Below are positions 1 to 8,717 of a stretch of DNA of 50,666 nucleotides, piece by piece; within the stretch, counting starts at the first letter, position 1, and each line of letters begins with the position of its first letter. This DNA comes from a virus, in IMG/VR virus record IMGVR_UViG_3300020472_000040, positions 1-50,666 of that record, one strand, 5' to 3'. The position numbers were made by a program, and so were the translations under genes. The notes under the pieces were generated by a model. The model ran no database searches. It was not told the origin of the DNA and worked only from the letters and a program-made list of their open reading frames with translations.

Positions 1-224
1 AAGAGTCTTATGATGAGATGGTAAAATCTTTTTATAAAACATTACCTCTTCCAACTATTAGAGCTATACTATATAGAATGGGACTTAAACGAGCTATTTA
101 TGAAGAGCCTTTTGATTGGGAAAAAGCTACTTCTCCATCAGCACGAACAGAGGCTACCACTAGGTTTAGTAAGGGTGGTCAAGTTACAGAATTAAAAAAA
201 AGATTACAACAAAGGAATAAATAA
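1..224 (+). CDS. C-terminal end of a structural (ejection-type) protein, cut by the window edge
   Basis: The frame is open from base 3 with no start needed, so this is the tail of a longer gene; an ATG at 18 exists but has no clear ribosome site. The residues are basic and end in FSKGGQVTELKKRLQQRNK. The KGG motif recurs in other virion-type proteins of this window. If the window is circular, the gene starting at 49166 continues in frame into this piece, giving a protein of about 574 residues. The function is inferred only from that link. Confidence 0.6.
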   Translation, partial: ESYDEMVKSFYKTLPLPTIRAILYRMGLKRAIYEEPFDWEKATSPSARTEATTRFSKGGQVTELKKRLQQRNK

Positions 225-225
225 T

Positions 226-1005
<780 letters not shown>

Positions 1006-1068
1006 GGTATAGCTTCTTAAAGACAACAAAAACAATAACAATAACTTGCTTAATGAAAGGAGTTAATT

Positions 1069-1503
1069 ATGAATATACCTACAACAAGAGGTCTGGTATT
1101 TAATGCAGACCCATTTAAAAACTTAACAGTCGGCTTTGATTCTATCTTTGACCAACTGTCTTCAATGTCAAACTTTGAAGCACCGAGCTACCCACCTTAC
1201 AACATTCGTAAGATTGGTACTGATGGTTATGAATTGGAAATGGCTTTAGCAGGATTCACTAAAGATGATATCGATGTTGAAGTTAAAGAAGATGTCTTAA
1301 CTGTCTCAGCTTCTAAGGAGACTAAAGATAAGGAAGAAAGTTTCCTTCATAAAGGAATAGCCAAGAGAGCTTTCACTAGACGATGGACTCTTGCAGAACA
1401 TCTTGAAGTAAAGGATGCAGAATTTAAAGATGGTATCCTTTTAGTTAAGATGAAACTTAATCTTCCTGAAGAAAAGAAGAGTAAAACAATCGAAATAAAA
1501 TAA
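1069..1503 (+). CDS. hsp20: Small heat shock protein, Hsp20/alpha-crystallin family (IbpA-like)
   Basis: This 144-residue protein has an alpha-crystallin domain at about 42-132. Features typical of IbpA-type chaperones are present: YPPYNIRKIG at the domain start, ELEMALAGFTKDDIDV, and a C-terminal half with HKGIAKRAFTRRW followed by DGILLVKMKL. Hsp20 proteins are ATP-independent holdases that bind unfolding proteins in the cytoplasm. The start has a strong ribosome site (AAAGGAG). It sits late in the rightward arm, next to lysis-type genes, so it may protect virion proteins during assembly; Hsp20 genes are known in large marine phages. Family assignment is firm, role is inference. Confidence 0.93.
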   Translation: MNIPTTRGLVFNADPFKNLTVGFDSIFDQLSSMSNFEAPSYPPYNIRKIGTDGYELEMALAGFTKDDIDVEVKEDVLTVSASKETKDKEESFLHKGIAKRAFTRRWTLAEHLEVKDAEFKDGILLVKMKLNLPEEKKSKTIEIK

Positions 1504-1573
1504 CCTCGTGTTTGGGGCAGGAGGAAATTTCAGTGCATTCTAGACAAAAAAAAACGCTCTAGGATGCACGAGG
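1504..1573 (+). other. Structured intergenic RNA element (long hairpin)
   Basis: The arms 1533-1544 (GTGCATTCTAGA) and 1558-1569 (TCTAGGATGCAC) pair over 12 bp with one U-G pair and a 13-nt A-rich loop. CCTC at 1504 can extend the fold with GAGG ending at 1573; an alternative pairing is CCTCGTG with CACGAGG. No U-tract follows, so it is not a standard terminator. Confidence 0.6.
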
Positions 1574-1628
1574 ATTAACAAATCGGAGGTGTCTAATACC
1601 GTAGCACCCCTTAAAAAAGGAGAAAAAA

Positions 1629-1739
1629 ATGGAAAAACTAATACAAATAAAAGATTGGTTTATAGACCTAGAAAAGAAATGGAAGATTGCTATTGCCGTT
1701 GGTGTAGTAATTATCATTGCTCTTATTGTAGGTGTTTAA
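1629..1739 (+). CDS. Small single-pass membrane protein (36 aa)
   Basis: The ATG lies behind AAAAAAGGAGAAAAAA, a good ribosome site. The first 18 residues are amphipathic (MEKLIQIKDWFIDLEKKW) and the rest is one hydrophobic span (KIAIAVGVVIIIALIVGV). Its TAA is followed immediately by the ATG of the holin-like gene. A longer, Cys-rich frame covering the same bases is a shadow. Position and shape suggest a lysis or envelope accessory protein; no family is recognised. Confidence 0.72.
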   Translation: MEKLIQIKDWFIDLEKKWKIAIAVGVVIIIALIVGV

Positions 1740-2126
1740 ATGATTTTAGATGTACTAAAACTAGCAGTCGGTGCTGGTACTCATATAATGAAGAACAGAC
1801 AAAAGCGTAAGATGCTTGAGTCTGATGCAGCTATGGTTCATGCACAGAAGATGGCTAATGGTGAGATTGAATATCAACAAGTTGTCAGGAAATCACAGGA
1901 CAATGGATGGAAAGACGAGTTCGTTTTGATTTTAATTTCGCTCCCGATTTTACTTTTAATATGGAGTGTCTTTAGTGACGACCCAATGATTAAAGAAAAA
2001 ATAGATATATTCTTTGTACAGTTTGCAGCTCTCCCGATGTGGTACCAGATGCTATTTGTCGGCGTGGTCGGTAGTATATACGGACTCAAGGGCGTGGATA
2101 TATTTAAGAACAATCAGAAAAAATGA
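1740..2126 (+). CDS. Holin-like membrane protein
   Basis: This 128-residue protein has an N-terminal basic/amphipathic region with a possible weak hydrophobic start (MILDVLKLAVGAG). A charged stretch and two clear membrane spans follow (about 61-79 and 100-119). The order resembles three-span phage holins such as those of gene transfer agents, in which a short C-terminal tail is basic (KNNQKK here). Holins form inner-membrane lesions that time lysis. Both lysozyme-type genes of this phage lie in the other arm, so pairing with them is inferred. It overlaps the next gene by ATGA. Confidence 0.6.
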   Translation: MILDVLKLAVGAGTHIMKNRQKRKMLESDAAMVHAQKMANGEIEYQQVVRKSQDNGWKDEFVLILISLPILLLIWSVFSDDPMIKEKIDIFFVQFAALPMWYQMLFVGVVGSIYGLKGVDIFKNNQKK

Positions 2127-2356
2127 TTTGGTTAATAACAGCTATGTTAGTGTATGCTGACCCACAAAACCCAGTATACACTGACTATCTTACAAAGTCT
2201 TTTGAGACAAAAACAGAATGTTTAAATTATGTTCATTGGAATATGGTTCATTTAGTGGATGGTGTTTATGAATCACATCGTTTTAAAGAAGGGGAAGAGT
2301 TAACTACATTCTCTTTTTTCTGTGAAAATAGATATGTAAATCTGGATGAAGTCTAA
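2123..2356 (+). CDS. Small exported protein with conserved Cys, unknown function
   Basis: This 77-residue protein overlaps the holin-like gene by four bases (ATGA). A short hydrophobic N-terminus (MIWLITAMLVYA) looks like a minimal signal peptide or anchor. Two Cys follow (TKTECLNY and FFCENRY). The same layout, a short hydrophobic start and two Cys about 30 residues apart, is seen in the gene at 42989. Its stop overlaps the stop of the convergent gene, so the two arms end here with no intervening terminator. Confidence 0.6.
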   Translation: MIWLITAMLVYADPQNPVYTDYLTKSFETKTECLNYVHWNMVHLVDGVYESHRFKEGEELTTFSFFCENRYVNLDEV

Positions 2357-2739
2357 TATAAGTTAGTCCATTCTTTTATATTATTTTTTATAGATATAAA
2401 ATCATTTGATACATTCATTGTTGGTTCGTTTGGATAAAGAAAGATAACACATTTTTCTGTTAAATCTAAATCTACTTTTATTTCAGAAGGAACATAACCA
2501 GCTCCAATTTCTAAACGATGTACAGTTTCCTCTGCATCTTTATTTAATCTATAAGCCTCTCCTTTAATTTTAAATCCTTCCTTTTCTTTTCTATATACTA
2601 TAGGAAAAGCACCATAAGAAAAATCTTTAATATCAAAACTGTTATCTACAGTTTCAACTTCCCCTAAAAAATCTGACTGTTCTACAATAAAATGTAGTCT
2701 ATGGTCTTTCTTTAATGTACCGTACAAAAAATAAATCAT
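2353..2739 (-). CDS. Gamma-glutamylcyclotransferase-like (GGCT/AIG2) protein
   Basis: This 128-residue protein has the family signature near the N-terminus, FLYGTLKK (residues 4-11), and GEAYRLNKDAEETVHRLEIGAGY (split here: GEAYRLNK then RLEIGAGY, about 60-82), with E77 as candidate catalytic acid. GGCT-type enzymes release 5-oxoproline from gamma-glutamyl amines or peptides. In phages such genes are known to occur with amidoligases and class II amidotransferases, both present in this window at 14337-16694. It may trim or recycle a gamma-glutamyl product. It is the last gene of the leftward arm. Confidence 0.82.
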   Translation of the reverse strand: MIYFLYGTLKKDHRLHFIVEQSDFLGEVETVDNSFDIKDFSYGAFPIVYRKEKEGFKIKGEAYRLNKDAEETVHRLEIGAGYVPSEIKVDLDLTEKCVIFLYPNEPTMNVSNDFISIKNNIKEWTNLY

Positions 2740-2741
2740 TA

Positions 2742-2984
2742 TTAATTAATAGAATTAATATATCTTTGTATCCACTTTTCAACTTCTTGAAATTTTATTT
2801 TTAGTTCTTTGACTAAACCAATATAAAAATGTTTTTCTTCTTCACTTCTTTTAAAAGTTTCATTTAATATATCGGACTTATCTTCTGGAAGAGTCGATAC
2901 TTCTGATATTAATTCTCCTTTAGTGTTTACTAGAATACTATAACTAGCAACTACCCCTTCATTAATTTTCTTTTTTCTTTTCAT
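2742..2984 (-). CDS. Hypothetical protein (80 aa)
   Basis: Lies tightly between the ribonucleotide reductase and the GGCT-like gene, with two-base gaps, so it is co-transcribed with them. It has a basic start (MKRKKKINEG), a beta-type middle (ASYSILVNTKGELISEV) and a C-terminal helix. No family is recognised. Confidence 0.6.
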   Translation of the reverse strand: MKRKKKINEGVVASYSILVNTKGELISEVSTLPEDKSDILNETFKRSEEEKHFYIGLVKELKIKFQEVEKWIQRYINSIN

Positions 2985-2986
2985 TA

Positions 2987-4921
2987 TTAATCCTCTTGAG
3001 GAGCAGACACATCAACTAATTCACATACTCCCCCAGTACAAGCAAGTTCTTGAGAACCTGTTGTGTTGTCTTCTGATTCATAATTTTTTAATAAAGAAAA
3101 ATCTATAGTACGTGGCATTTTCTTTTTTAACTCAAGGTATTCATCTTTTGTTACATCTTGATAAGGTGCTTGTTTGTAAACGTGGTCAGTATAAGGAAGA
3201 AAACTTATACCAGATATTTTATCAAAGTTCTCATACACCCAAGCTCCAACAGACATCCACTCCTCTTCCTTTACACTTACCGTACAAGAAGGTTTGTGTT
3301 CACACCACTCATCTTGATATTTTTTCCACATTTTTAATTGCTCTATAGCTCCCATTGAATGTCTAGTAATAGAATTCTTTGGAGAAGCTGTAGGAAAAGA
3401 AAACACTATAACAGAATCTGGTTTAGTTATATCAGGTTCATTAGGTATTCCTTTGTCCATCATTAATTGTGTAAGAGGGTCTTTCTTATCACACCTGACA
3501 GTTCTAATATAATAAGGACTATGTCTTGTATGAATTCCAGAAGCACTATCAACTAACTGACTTACCGTGCCACTAGGTTTTACACAAGTAATGGCTGTAG
3601 ACTGAGGTATCTTTAGTCTCTTAGCAAATTCCTTATTAGTATCAATAGATACTTGTTTTAATCCAGAAAGAAAATTCTTTTGTGGATTATTTGTTAAAGT
3701 TGAATCCATAATACCAGTCAATGATACACCTAATAATCTTTCATCTTCCGTATTTTGTTTCCATATCTTTCTAATATATTTAAAATCAGTAAGAGTTGAT
3801 TGGAATGTTCCAAGTATTGTTGCCAATCTAACTTTCTCTCTTAAAGATTTCTCTGTATCAGAAGCACGAACAACTACCTCAGTTAAATTACAAAACTGAT
3901 AAGGTCTAAGTATAATTTCTGAACAAGGGTTAGTTCCAAATTCATGTTCAATATCACGACGACCATTCTCTGATGCTTTATCTTTAGCGGCTTGTCTATT
4001 AAAGATTCCTCTCTCTCCAGACTTACTATCATAAAGAGATTTCCACTCAGACATATACAAAGCCATGTCTGGTGTACGAGAATAACAAGCAGAGTTATTT
4101 GATAATGCTCTTTGTGGGTCAGTTAACCACCATTGTCCACTCTTAGCATTACGAAGTCTATCGTCTTGGATATTACTAAGTGATATTAAAGCTGACCTAC
4201 GAACACCACCTACAACTACAACTTCTCCTATCTTACAAACTAAATCATGACACTCAAGAGCATCAAGCTTTCTACCAGCAGCATTTTTAAATGTTGTAAT
4301 CGCAAAGTCAAATAAATCTACAAGAGGTTGAGGCCCACTAGCACGACCACCAAATGTTTTAAGTCTTGCACCTGCTGGTCTTATTCTTGTTACATCTATC
4401 TTTGGTACTTGACCACTATAAAGCATAGCAAGTAATTCTCTTAAAGATTTTGCCCAACCAGTTCTACTATCTTGTACTACGACAACAGTATCACTATCTT
4501 CAAATTCTTCAGCTATGGTTGGTAACTCTTCTACATAATCTCTTTCAACAGAAAAACCTACACCAGTTCCACACATAAGAATATACATAACTTCATCAAA
4601 ACTTCTTACATCGTTAATAGGAAGATAACTACAGTTATATCCTGCAGTATGGTCTCTTTTTAAAGCATTACCTGCCGTCATTAGTGACCTCATTGATGGC
4701 ATAATACCCAAACTTAATACTTGTTCTTCTAATTCTTTTCTTAATTCTTTAGGCAACACATATTTTTGAGTTTCTTTTAAATGTTCCTCCATAAAATTAA
4801 AGTATCTACTTACAGTTTCATCCCAACTCTCCCTTCTTTTTTCTTCATCTATAAATCTTGCATACCTAGATGCGTGAATAAATTGTTGGTATGTAGTAGG
4901 TAGATAATTATTATTGGTCAT
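2987..4921 (-). CDS. nrdJ: Adenosylcobalamin-dependent (class II) ribonucleoside-triphosphate reductase
   Basis: This 644-residue protein makes deoxynucleotides from ribonucleoside triphosphates using a B12-derived thiyl radical. It matches the monomeric class II type (as in Lactobacillus and several cyanophages). C97 lies in AGYNCSYLP (first active-site Cys), the radical Cys is C333 in NPCSEI followed by CNLTE (344-348), and the redox-shuttle pair at the C-terminus is CTGGVC (C628 and C633). CVKPSGTVSQ and the glycine-rich MCGTGVGFS also fit. No R2 subunit gene is needed or present. It supplies dNTPs for phage replication and implies that the host makes or imports B12. Length is slightly below the 700-740 of bacterial enzymes. 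Confidence 0.95.
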   Translation of the reverse strand: MTNNNYLPTTYQQFIHASRYARFIDEEKRRESWDETVSRYFNFMEEHLKETQKYVLPKELRKELEEQVLSLGIMPSMRSLMTAGNALKRDHTAGYNCSYLPINDVRSFDEVMYILMCGTGVGFSVERDYVEELPTIAEEFEDSDTVVVVQDSRTGWAKSLRELLAMLYSGQVPKIDVTRIRPAGARLKTFGGRASGPQPLVDLFDFAITTFKNAAGRKLDALECHDLVCKIGEVVVVGGVRRSALISLSNIQDDRLRNAKSGQWWLTDPQRALSNNSACYSRTPDMALYMSEWKSLYDSKSGERGIFNRQAAKDKASENGRRDIEHEFGTNPCSEIILRPYQFCNLTEVVVRASDTEKSLREKVRLATILGTFQSTLTDFKYIRKIWKQNTEDERLLGVSLTGIMDSTLTNNPQKNFLSGLKQVSIDTNKEFAKRLKIPQSTAITCVKPSGTVSQLVDSASGIHTRHSPYYIRTVRCDKKDPLTQLMMDKGIPNEPDITKPDSVIVFSFPTASPKNSITRHSMGAIEQLKMWKKYQDEWCEHKPSCTVSVKEEEWMSVGAWVYENFDKISGISFLPYTDHVYKQAPYQDVTKDEYLELKKKMPRTIDFSLLKNYESEDNTTGSQELACTGGVCELVDVSAPQED

Positions 4922-5213
4922 TGTTATTTTCTCCTTCTGCTAATTCTCCTGCTATGACACTATATCCTGCCATATCTATATAATCATCTGGGTTATGACA
5001 CCCTGCTTTTGTTCTTGCTGTTTTTAATAACACCATCATCAATGCAACATCAAGACCATTTATTTTTGTGTCAAGATATGCTGACCACATCTTAGCAATA
5101 TTATCGTGATTAATTTTTTTATTTCCGTGTGTGTTTTCTCTATCTATAGAAACAATATCTCTTACTTTATCTACTATCTCTATAACTTTATCATCAGTGT
5201 AAACTTGGGTCAT
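4911..5213 (-). CDS. DUF6378-type conserved phage protein
   Basis: This 100-residue helical protein overlaps the nrdJ start by 11 bases, so translation is coupled. The pattern ENTHGNKKINHDNIAKMWSA, then LDVALMMVLLKTARTK and HNPDDYIDMAGY, is characteristic of a common phage family of unknown function, often near nucleotide-metabolism genes. Conserved His, Asn and Asp residues hint at a nucleotide pyrophosphohydrolase-like fold, but that is inference. Confidence 0.75.
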   Translation of the reverse strand: MTQVYTDDKVIEIVDKVRDIVSIDRENTHGNKKINHDNIAKMWSAYLDTKINGLDVALMMVLLKTARTKAGCHNPDDYIDMAGYSVIAGELAEGENNNDQ

Positions 5214-5451
5214 TATTTTTTTTTACCTTTCCTTGTGCTAATAAACTTAATACTTCCATTTCCATTTCTCTTGCTCCTATATAATATAAAAGCTCTGTGT
5301 TATGTGTAACTAACCACTTTATACCGTGAGATATGGTATCAACTCCTGGGTCTTCAGTATAATTTATTAGTTCAAAACCAACATCTCCTTTTCTTGGAGT
5401 GTTAGGAGTTAATATTATATATGCTTTATCTTTCGATATTTTTGTTGACAT
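5194..5451 (-). CDS. Hypothetical protein (85 aa)
   Basis: Overlaps the downstream gene by 20 bases and abuts the endonuclease I gene with no gap. Contains RKGDVGFELINYTEDPGVDT and a helical C-terminal half. No family recognised; the tight packing in the replication operon supports it as a real gene. Confidence 0.6.
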   Translation of the reverse strand: MSTKISKDKAYIILTPNTPRKGDVGFELINYTEDPGVDTISHGIKWLVTHNTELLYYIGAREMEMEVLSLLAQGKVKKNNDPSLH

Positions 5452-5817
5452 TTATTTCATCCAATCTAAAGGCACTTCTTTTTCACACCAAATAAAATCA
5501 TTAGCTTCACACCAATCACTATACTTAGTCTTTGAACCTTTTCTTATTTTATTATTCGCATTCATAAAACAAAAACGAACATCGTAATTAGTTTGTTGTT
5601 GTATCCATAAATGTTTTTTTCTATCGTCTAAAGTTAAAACTCCTTTTAACTCTACAAAAATATCAGTCTTTGGAAAATATAAATCGGGTAAGTAAGTCCT
5701 ATTTATTTCTGGTTGAACAAATTTAATAATATATTCTTCATATTTATATTTTATTTTTTTTCTTTTAATTTTTTCAACAACTATTTTCTCAAACTTAGAG
5801 CGGTATCGGGCCTTCAT
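5452..5817 (-). CDS. Endonuclease I, T7 gp3-like Holliday junction resolvase
   Basis: This 121-residue protein cuts branched DNA and helps resolve concatemers and degrade host DNA. It follows T7 endonuclease I closely: E10, D45 (YLPDLYFP), E56 and K58 (IFVELKG) match the T7 catalytic set E20, D55, E65, K67 with nearly the same spacing. DDRKKHLWIQQQ, KGSKTKYSDWCE and the ending VPLDWMK also match. The start is the ATG at 5817, preceded by GAGAGAAG; the codon before it is TTG. It overlaps the upstream gene by 23 bases. Confidence 0.93.
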   Translation of the reverse strand: MKARYRSKFEKIVVEKIKRKKIKYKYEEYIIKFVQPEINRTYLPDLYFPKTDIFVELKGVLTLDDRKKHLWIQQQTNYDVRFCFMNANNKIRKGSKTKYSDWCEANDFIWCEKEVPLDWMK

Positions 5818-6106
5818 CAATCATCTTCTCTCTTCTTAATTGTCTCTCACTAGGCTGAGCACTTTTATTTAAATCATCATAAGTCCAATGAGGATTTCTT
5901 TTTAATCTTTTCATTACCCATTTAAAAGACCAAGCACTTAAATGTAATTGAAAGTTATTTATATAATGTGTTTGTGTGGGCATCAATGAGATTATGTTTT
6001 TAATGTTAACTTTTTTTTGTTCTTCTTCTGGTAAAAGATTTCTTAACCACTCAACTAATATCTCTTTAGTTTTTCTTCTTAAAATTTTTATTTTTTTTCT
6101 ATTCAT
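5795..6106 (-). CDS. Conserved hypothetical protein in replication operon (103 aa)
   Basis: Basic, helical protein with RRKTKEILVEWLRNLLPEEE and an aromatic stretch LHLSAWSFKWVMKRLKRNP. It overlaps both neighbours (exonuclease upstream by 8 bases, endonuclease I downstream), so it is translated with the DNA-processing genes. I recognise the pattern only loosely from marine podoviruses, where it has no known function. A DNA-binding or nuclease-partner role is possible because of charge and place. Confidence 0.62.
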   Translation of the reverse strand: MNRKKIKILRRKTKEILVEWLRNLLPEEEQKKVNIKNIISLMPTQTHYINNFQLHLSAWSFKWVMKRLKRNPHWTYDDLNKSAQPSERQLRREKMIDEGPIPL

Positions 6107-7013
6107 ATTGTGATGTTATCTCTTCTACCTTTGGTAGATTAGCTACAGTTGTCATAAACACATTGGAATTAGAATATTTAAATACTCTCAACCCATTGCC
6201 TTCATTAGAATCACTATGACAAACAAACTTATGAGGACAGTACACACACCCAACAGGAAGTTTGAAGTTTCCAGTCTTATCGTGAGGAATCGGCTCATAA
6301 CATTTCTTAGGTGGTTCATTAGCTTTTAGTTTCTCCTTTAAATCTTTAATTAATTTTTCTGCATTTGGTTTCATTAGTTCGTCGGGTCTAAATAAAGTAA
6401 TCTCTCCAGATGATTTGTTTATTGCAAGTAATCCCCCACCACTTGTACTTTCATTGTGTTCATATCCAGATAGTTGAGGGATATATCCAAACGGGTCGTC
6501 TTCATAGAGAGTACCGTTTTTAAATTTTTTAAAAGACATAGCAGACGCAGACTTAACATCAACTACTTCCCCATCAATCTTACAATCCATATGTCCATTA
6601 ACATCTTCTACTTGTACTTTCTTTTGTTGGTCAGTAACTTTGTGTCCTGCGACATCAACAAGAAACAGAAGAAGATGTTCTAGTAAATGACCGTATAAAA
6701 ATTTTAGTTGTGTAGCAGGGTCATATACTTCTTCTTTATCATCTCTTTTTAAATGTTTATCATACCAAAGTTGTCTAGCTGGTCTACCTATCACAGACAT
6801 TCTTAATTCTTTACCAGAACTTTTTCTCGGTTGAAGCCAATCAAGTAAAGCTAATTTAGTATTGTTTAAAAATTTATCTATCTGTTCTTCTTTTACATCT
6901 GGAGCTTTACCACTAGATATATTTGTAAGAACATTATTTATATCTTTAATTAAAGTATCTAAAGTTTTATTAGTGTGTTTGTTCCCAGTTGTTTCCATAT
7001 TTATATTCTCCAT
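6099..7013 (-). CDS. PD-(D/E)XK exonuclease, RecB/Cas4-type, with Cys cluster
   Basis: This 304-residue nuclease shows D143 (GHMDCKI), the D152-V-K154 core (VVDVKSAS) and the RecB-family motif IV Q180-x3-Y184. C238, C256, C259 and C265 could bind an iron-sulphur cluster as in Cas4/AddB nucleases, though here all four are on the C-terminal side. It sits next to DNA polymerase in the position held by the gp6 exonuclease in T7-like phages and likely recycles DNA and makes recombination ends. It overlaps the polymerase gene by 44 bases. An inner ATG (M6, 6998) behind GGAG is an alternative start. Confidence 0.85.
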   Translation of the reverse strand: MENINMETTGNKHTNKTLDTLIKDINNVLTNISSGKAPDVKEEQIDKFLNNTKLALLDWLQPRKSSGKELRMSVIGRPARQLWYDKHLKRDDKEEVYDPATQLKFLYGHLLEHLLLFLVDVAGHKVTDQQKKVQVEDVNGHMDCKIDGEVVDVKSASAMSFKKFKNGTLYEDDPFGYIPQLSGYEHNESTSGGGLLAINKSSGEITLFRPDELMKPNAEKLIKDLKEKLKANEPPKKCYEPIPHDKTGNFKLPVGCVYCPHKFVCHSDSNEGNGLRVFKYSNSNVFMTTVANLPKVEEITSQYE

Positions 7014-8703
7014 TTAAAGGACATCTAATTCCTAATTCTTTACCTGCATTGATAATAGAATCAACAGCAATACTTCCAAAATCTTCGGCTTGAGATTCAA
7101 GAACTTCATACTGAAATTCATCATGAACATTAGCTACTGGTCTTGCTTTTAAATTTAATTCTTTTATTTTCTTATCAAGAATAATTAAAGCTTTCTTCAT
7201 TACAATAGCTCCTCCCCCTTGAATTAAGGTGTTGAGTGCCGAGTGTTTGTTTCTGATTTTAAGTCTTCTTCCATCAATTCCTTTGAGCCAACCTTTGCCA
7301 GAAGCTCTGTCCACTCTCTCTCTAAATTTTGCAAGGGCAGGAGTACTTCTGAGAAATCTTGCTTTAATCTTTTTACCATAGTTTCTGGAGCCTCCACAGA
7401 TAGCTCCGAGTTTTTCGTCACCTGCTCCATATATGAAGGCATAGATGAAAGTCTTTGCTTGGTCTCTCGTGCTAAGTCCAGCAAGAGTTTGATTTGTAAT
7501 GTGTATATCTCCATTGATGATAGCATCTATATATCCTTTATCATTCATATAGTGAGAAAGTATTCTTAACTCAAGACCAGAAGCATCTACTCCCACTAGT
7601 TTATAGCCTTCTGGAACTACCCATAATTCTCTACATTCTTTACCGTAGGGAGAATACACTGCAGGAACTTGAGCCATGTTGGGCGACTGGTGACTCATTC
7701 TACCAGTGATAGCACCATTGGTTATCACTCTTCCGTGTACTCTCCCGTCATCTGCTACTGCCTCTACCCAAGATTCAACTTGAGCAATTCGTTTCTGCAG
7801 TAGAAGAAACTCTTTAATAAGCTCTGCTTCTGGTATATCTGTAATACCTTCAAGAACTTTTTCATCTACAATAACGTGTCCTTTATCAGTAAACTTCTTC
7901 GGTTCCCATCCAAAGTATTGTAGATATCTAGCAATCTGCTGTCGACTACCAAGATTAAACTCTTTCATTTCTATAAGAGAAAAATCTCCTTTAACATTTA
8001 CCCACCCCTCTCCCAGACTATTGAGTCCAACCGTACTAAGAGAACCGTCTTTACGATAACGAGGTTTTATTATCTTGACAAAGGTTGGCAGTGGTATAAA
8101 TCTTTCTTTAACCTTTTGTTCAATTTCATTTATCTTTTCTTTCAGTTTACCTAACAAAAGGTCTGCCTTCATTAAATCAAAAAGAAAACCATTGTTCTCT
8201 TGTTGAGCTATTATTCTAGATATCTCATGCTCTATCCTAATAGCCTCACTTGAAAAATCTGGGCTACCTTTAATAAGATAAGCCAAAACTTTTTCAGTAA
8301 GCTCTACATCCCTGATACAATACTCAAGCATTTCATCAGAGTACTCAGAGAAATCTTTGAAGTCTAACTTACCAAACCTCAATCTCTCTCCGAAAGATTT
8401 TAAAGAATGTCCACCGTCTCTAACTGGGTCAAACAATCTTGATAAAACTAAAGTATCAATAACTTTACCTGTCTTATGTAAGTCTACTCCAATAACTTTT
8501 TTAATTACTGGAGCATCAAAACCTATTATGTTATGACCAACAAACTCATCACAGCTATTAATATAACTGGTAAACTTATCAAAATCATTCTCTTTAAAAT
8601 ATGTAATTCCTTTGTCATCTTTACATACAATAAGAAATATTTTTTCTGGTAAGGTACCAGCAATAATTTCTGTTGTTTCAACATCTAAAAATACTCGTTT
8701 CAT
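6970..8703 (-). CDS. DNA polymerase, family A, T7-like, with 3'-5' exonuclease
   Basis: This 577-residue replicative polymerase has all key motifs. Exo I is DVETT (D7, E9), Exo II NIIGFDAP (D63) and Exo III YCIRDVELT (D132). Polymerase motif A is VGVDASGLELR (D373, E378), motif B RDQAKTFIYAFIYGAG (R413, K417, Y421, Y425) and motif C NVHDEF (H527, D528, E529). The residue equivalent to E. coli Phe762 is Tyr421, as in T7, a state associated with lytic phages. It is shorter than T7 gp5 (704). The start follows AAGGGCGAAG, one of several GGGCGA leaders in this genome. It lies downstream of the primase-helicase. Confidence 0.97.
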   Translation of the reverse strand: MKRVFLDVETTEIIAGTLPEKIFLIVCKDDKGITYFKENDFDKFTSYINSCDEFVGHNIIGFDAPVIKKVIGVDLHKTGKVIDTLVLSRLFDPVRDGGHSLKSFGERLRFGKLDFKDFSEYSDEMLEYCIRDVELTEKVLAYLIKGSPDFSSEAIRIEHEISRIIAQQENNGFLFDLMKADLLLGKLKEKINEIEQKVKERFIPLPTFVKIIKPRYRKDGSLSTVGLNSLGEGWVNVKGDFSLIEMKEFNLGSRQQIARYLQYFGWEPKKFTDKGHVIVDEKVLEGITDIPEAELIKEFLLLQKRIAQVESWVEAVADDGRVHGRVITNGAITGRMSHQSPNMAQVPAVYSPYGKECRELWVVPEGYKLVGVDASGLELRILSHYMNDKGYIDAIINGDIHITNQTLAGLSTRDQAKTFIYAFIYGAGDEKLGAICGGSRNYGKKIKARFLRSTPALAKFRERVDRASGKGWLKGIDGRRLKIRNKHSALNTLIQGGGAIVMKKALIILDKKIKELNLKARPVANVHDEFQYEVLESQAEDFGSIAVDSIINAGKELGIRCPLNGEYKYGNNWEQTH

Positions 8704-8717
8704 CTTCGCCCTTTTTG

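Noticed and set aside
1-60. Direct terminal repeats shared by the two window edges
   Set aside because: The first and last bases do not match each other.
1589-1810. Open frame of 73 codons, Cys-rich
   Set aside because: It overlaps the well-supported 36-residue membrane protein and the holin-like gene in another frame; the Cys codons are by-products of the hydrophobic reading.
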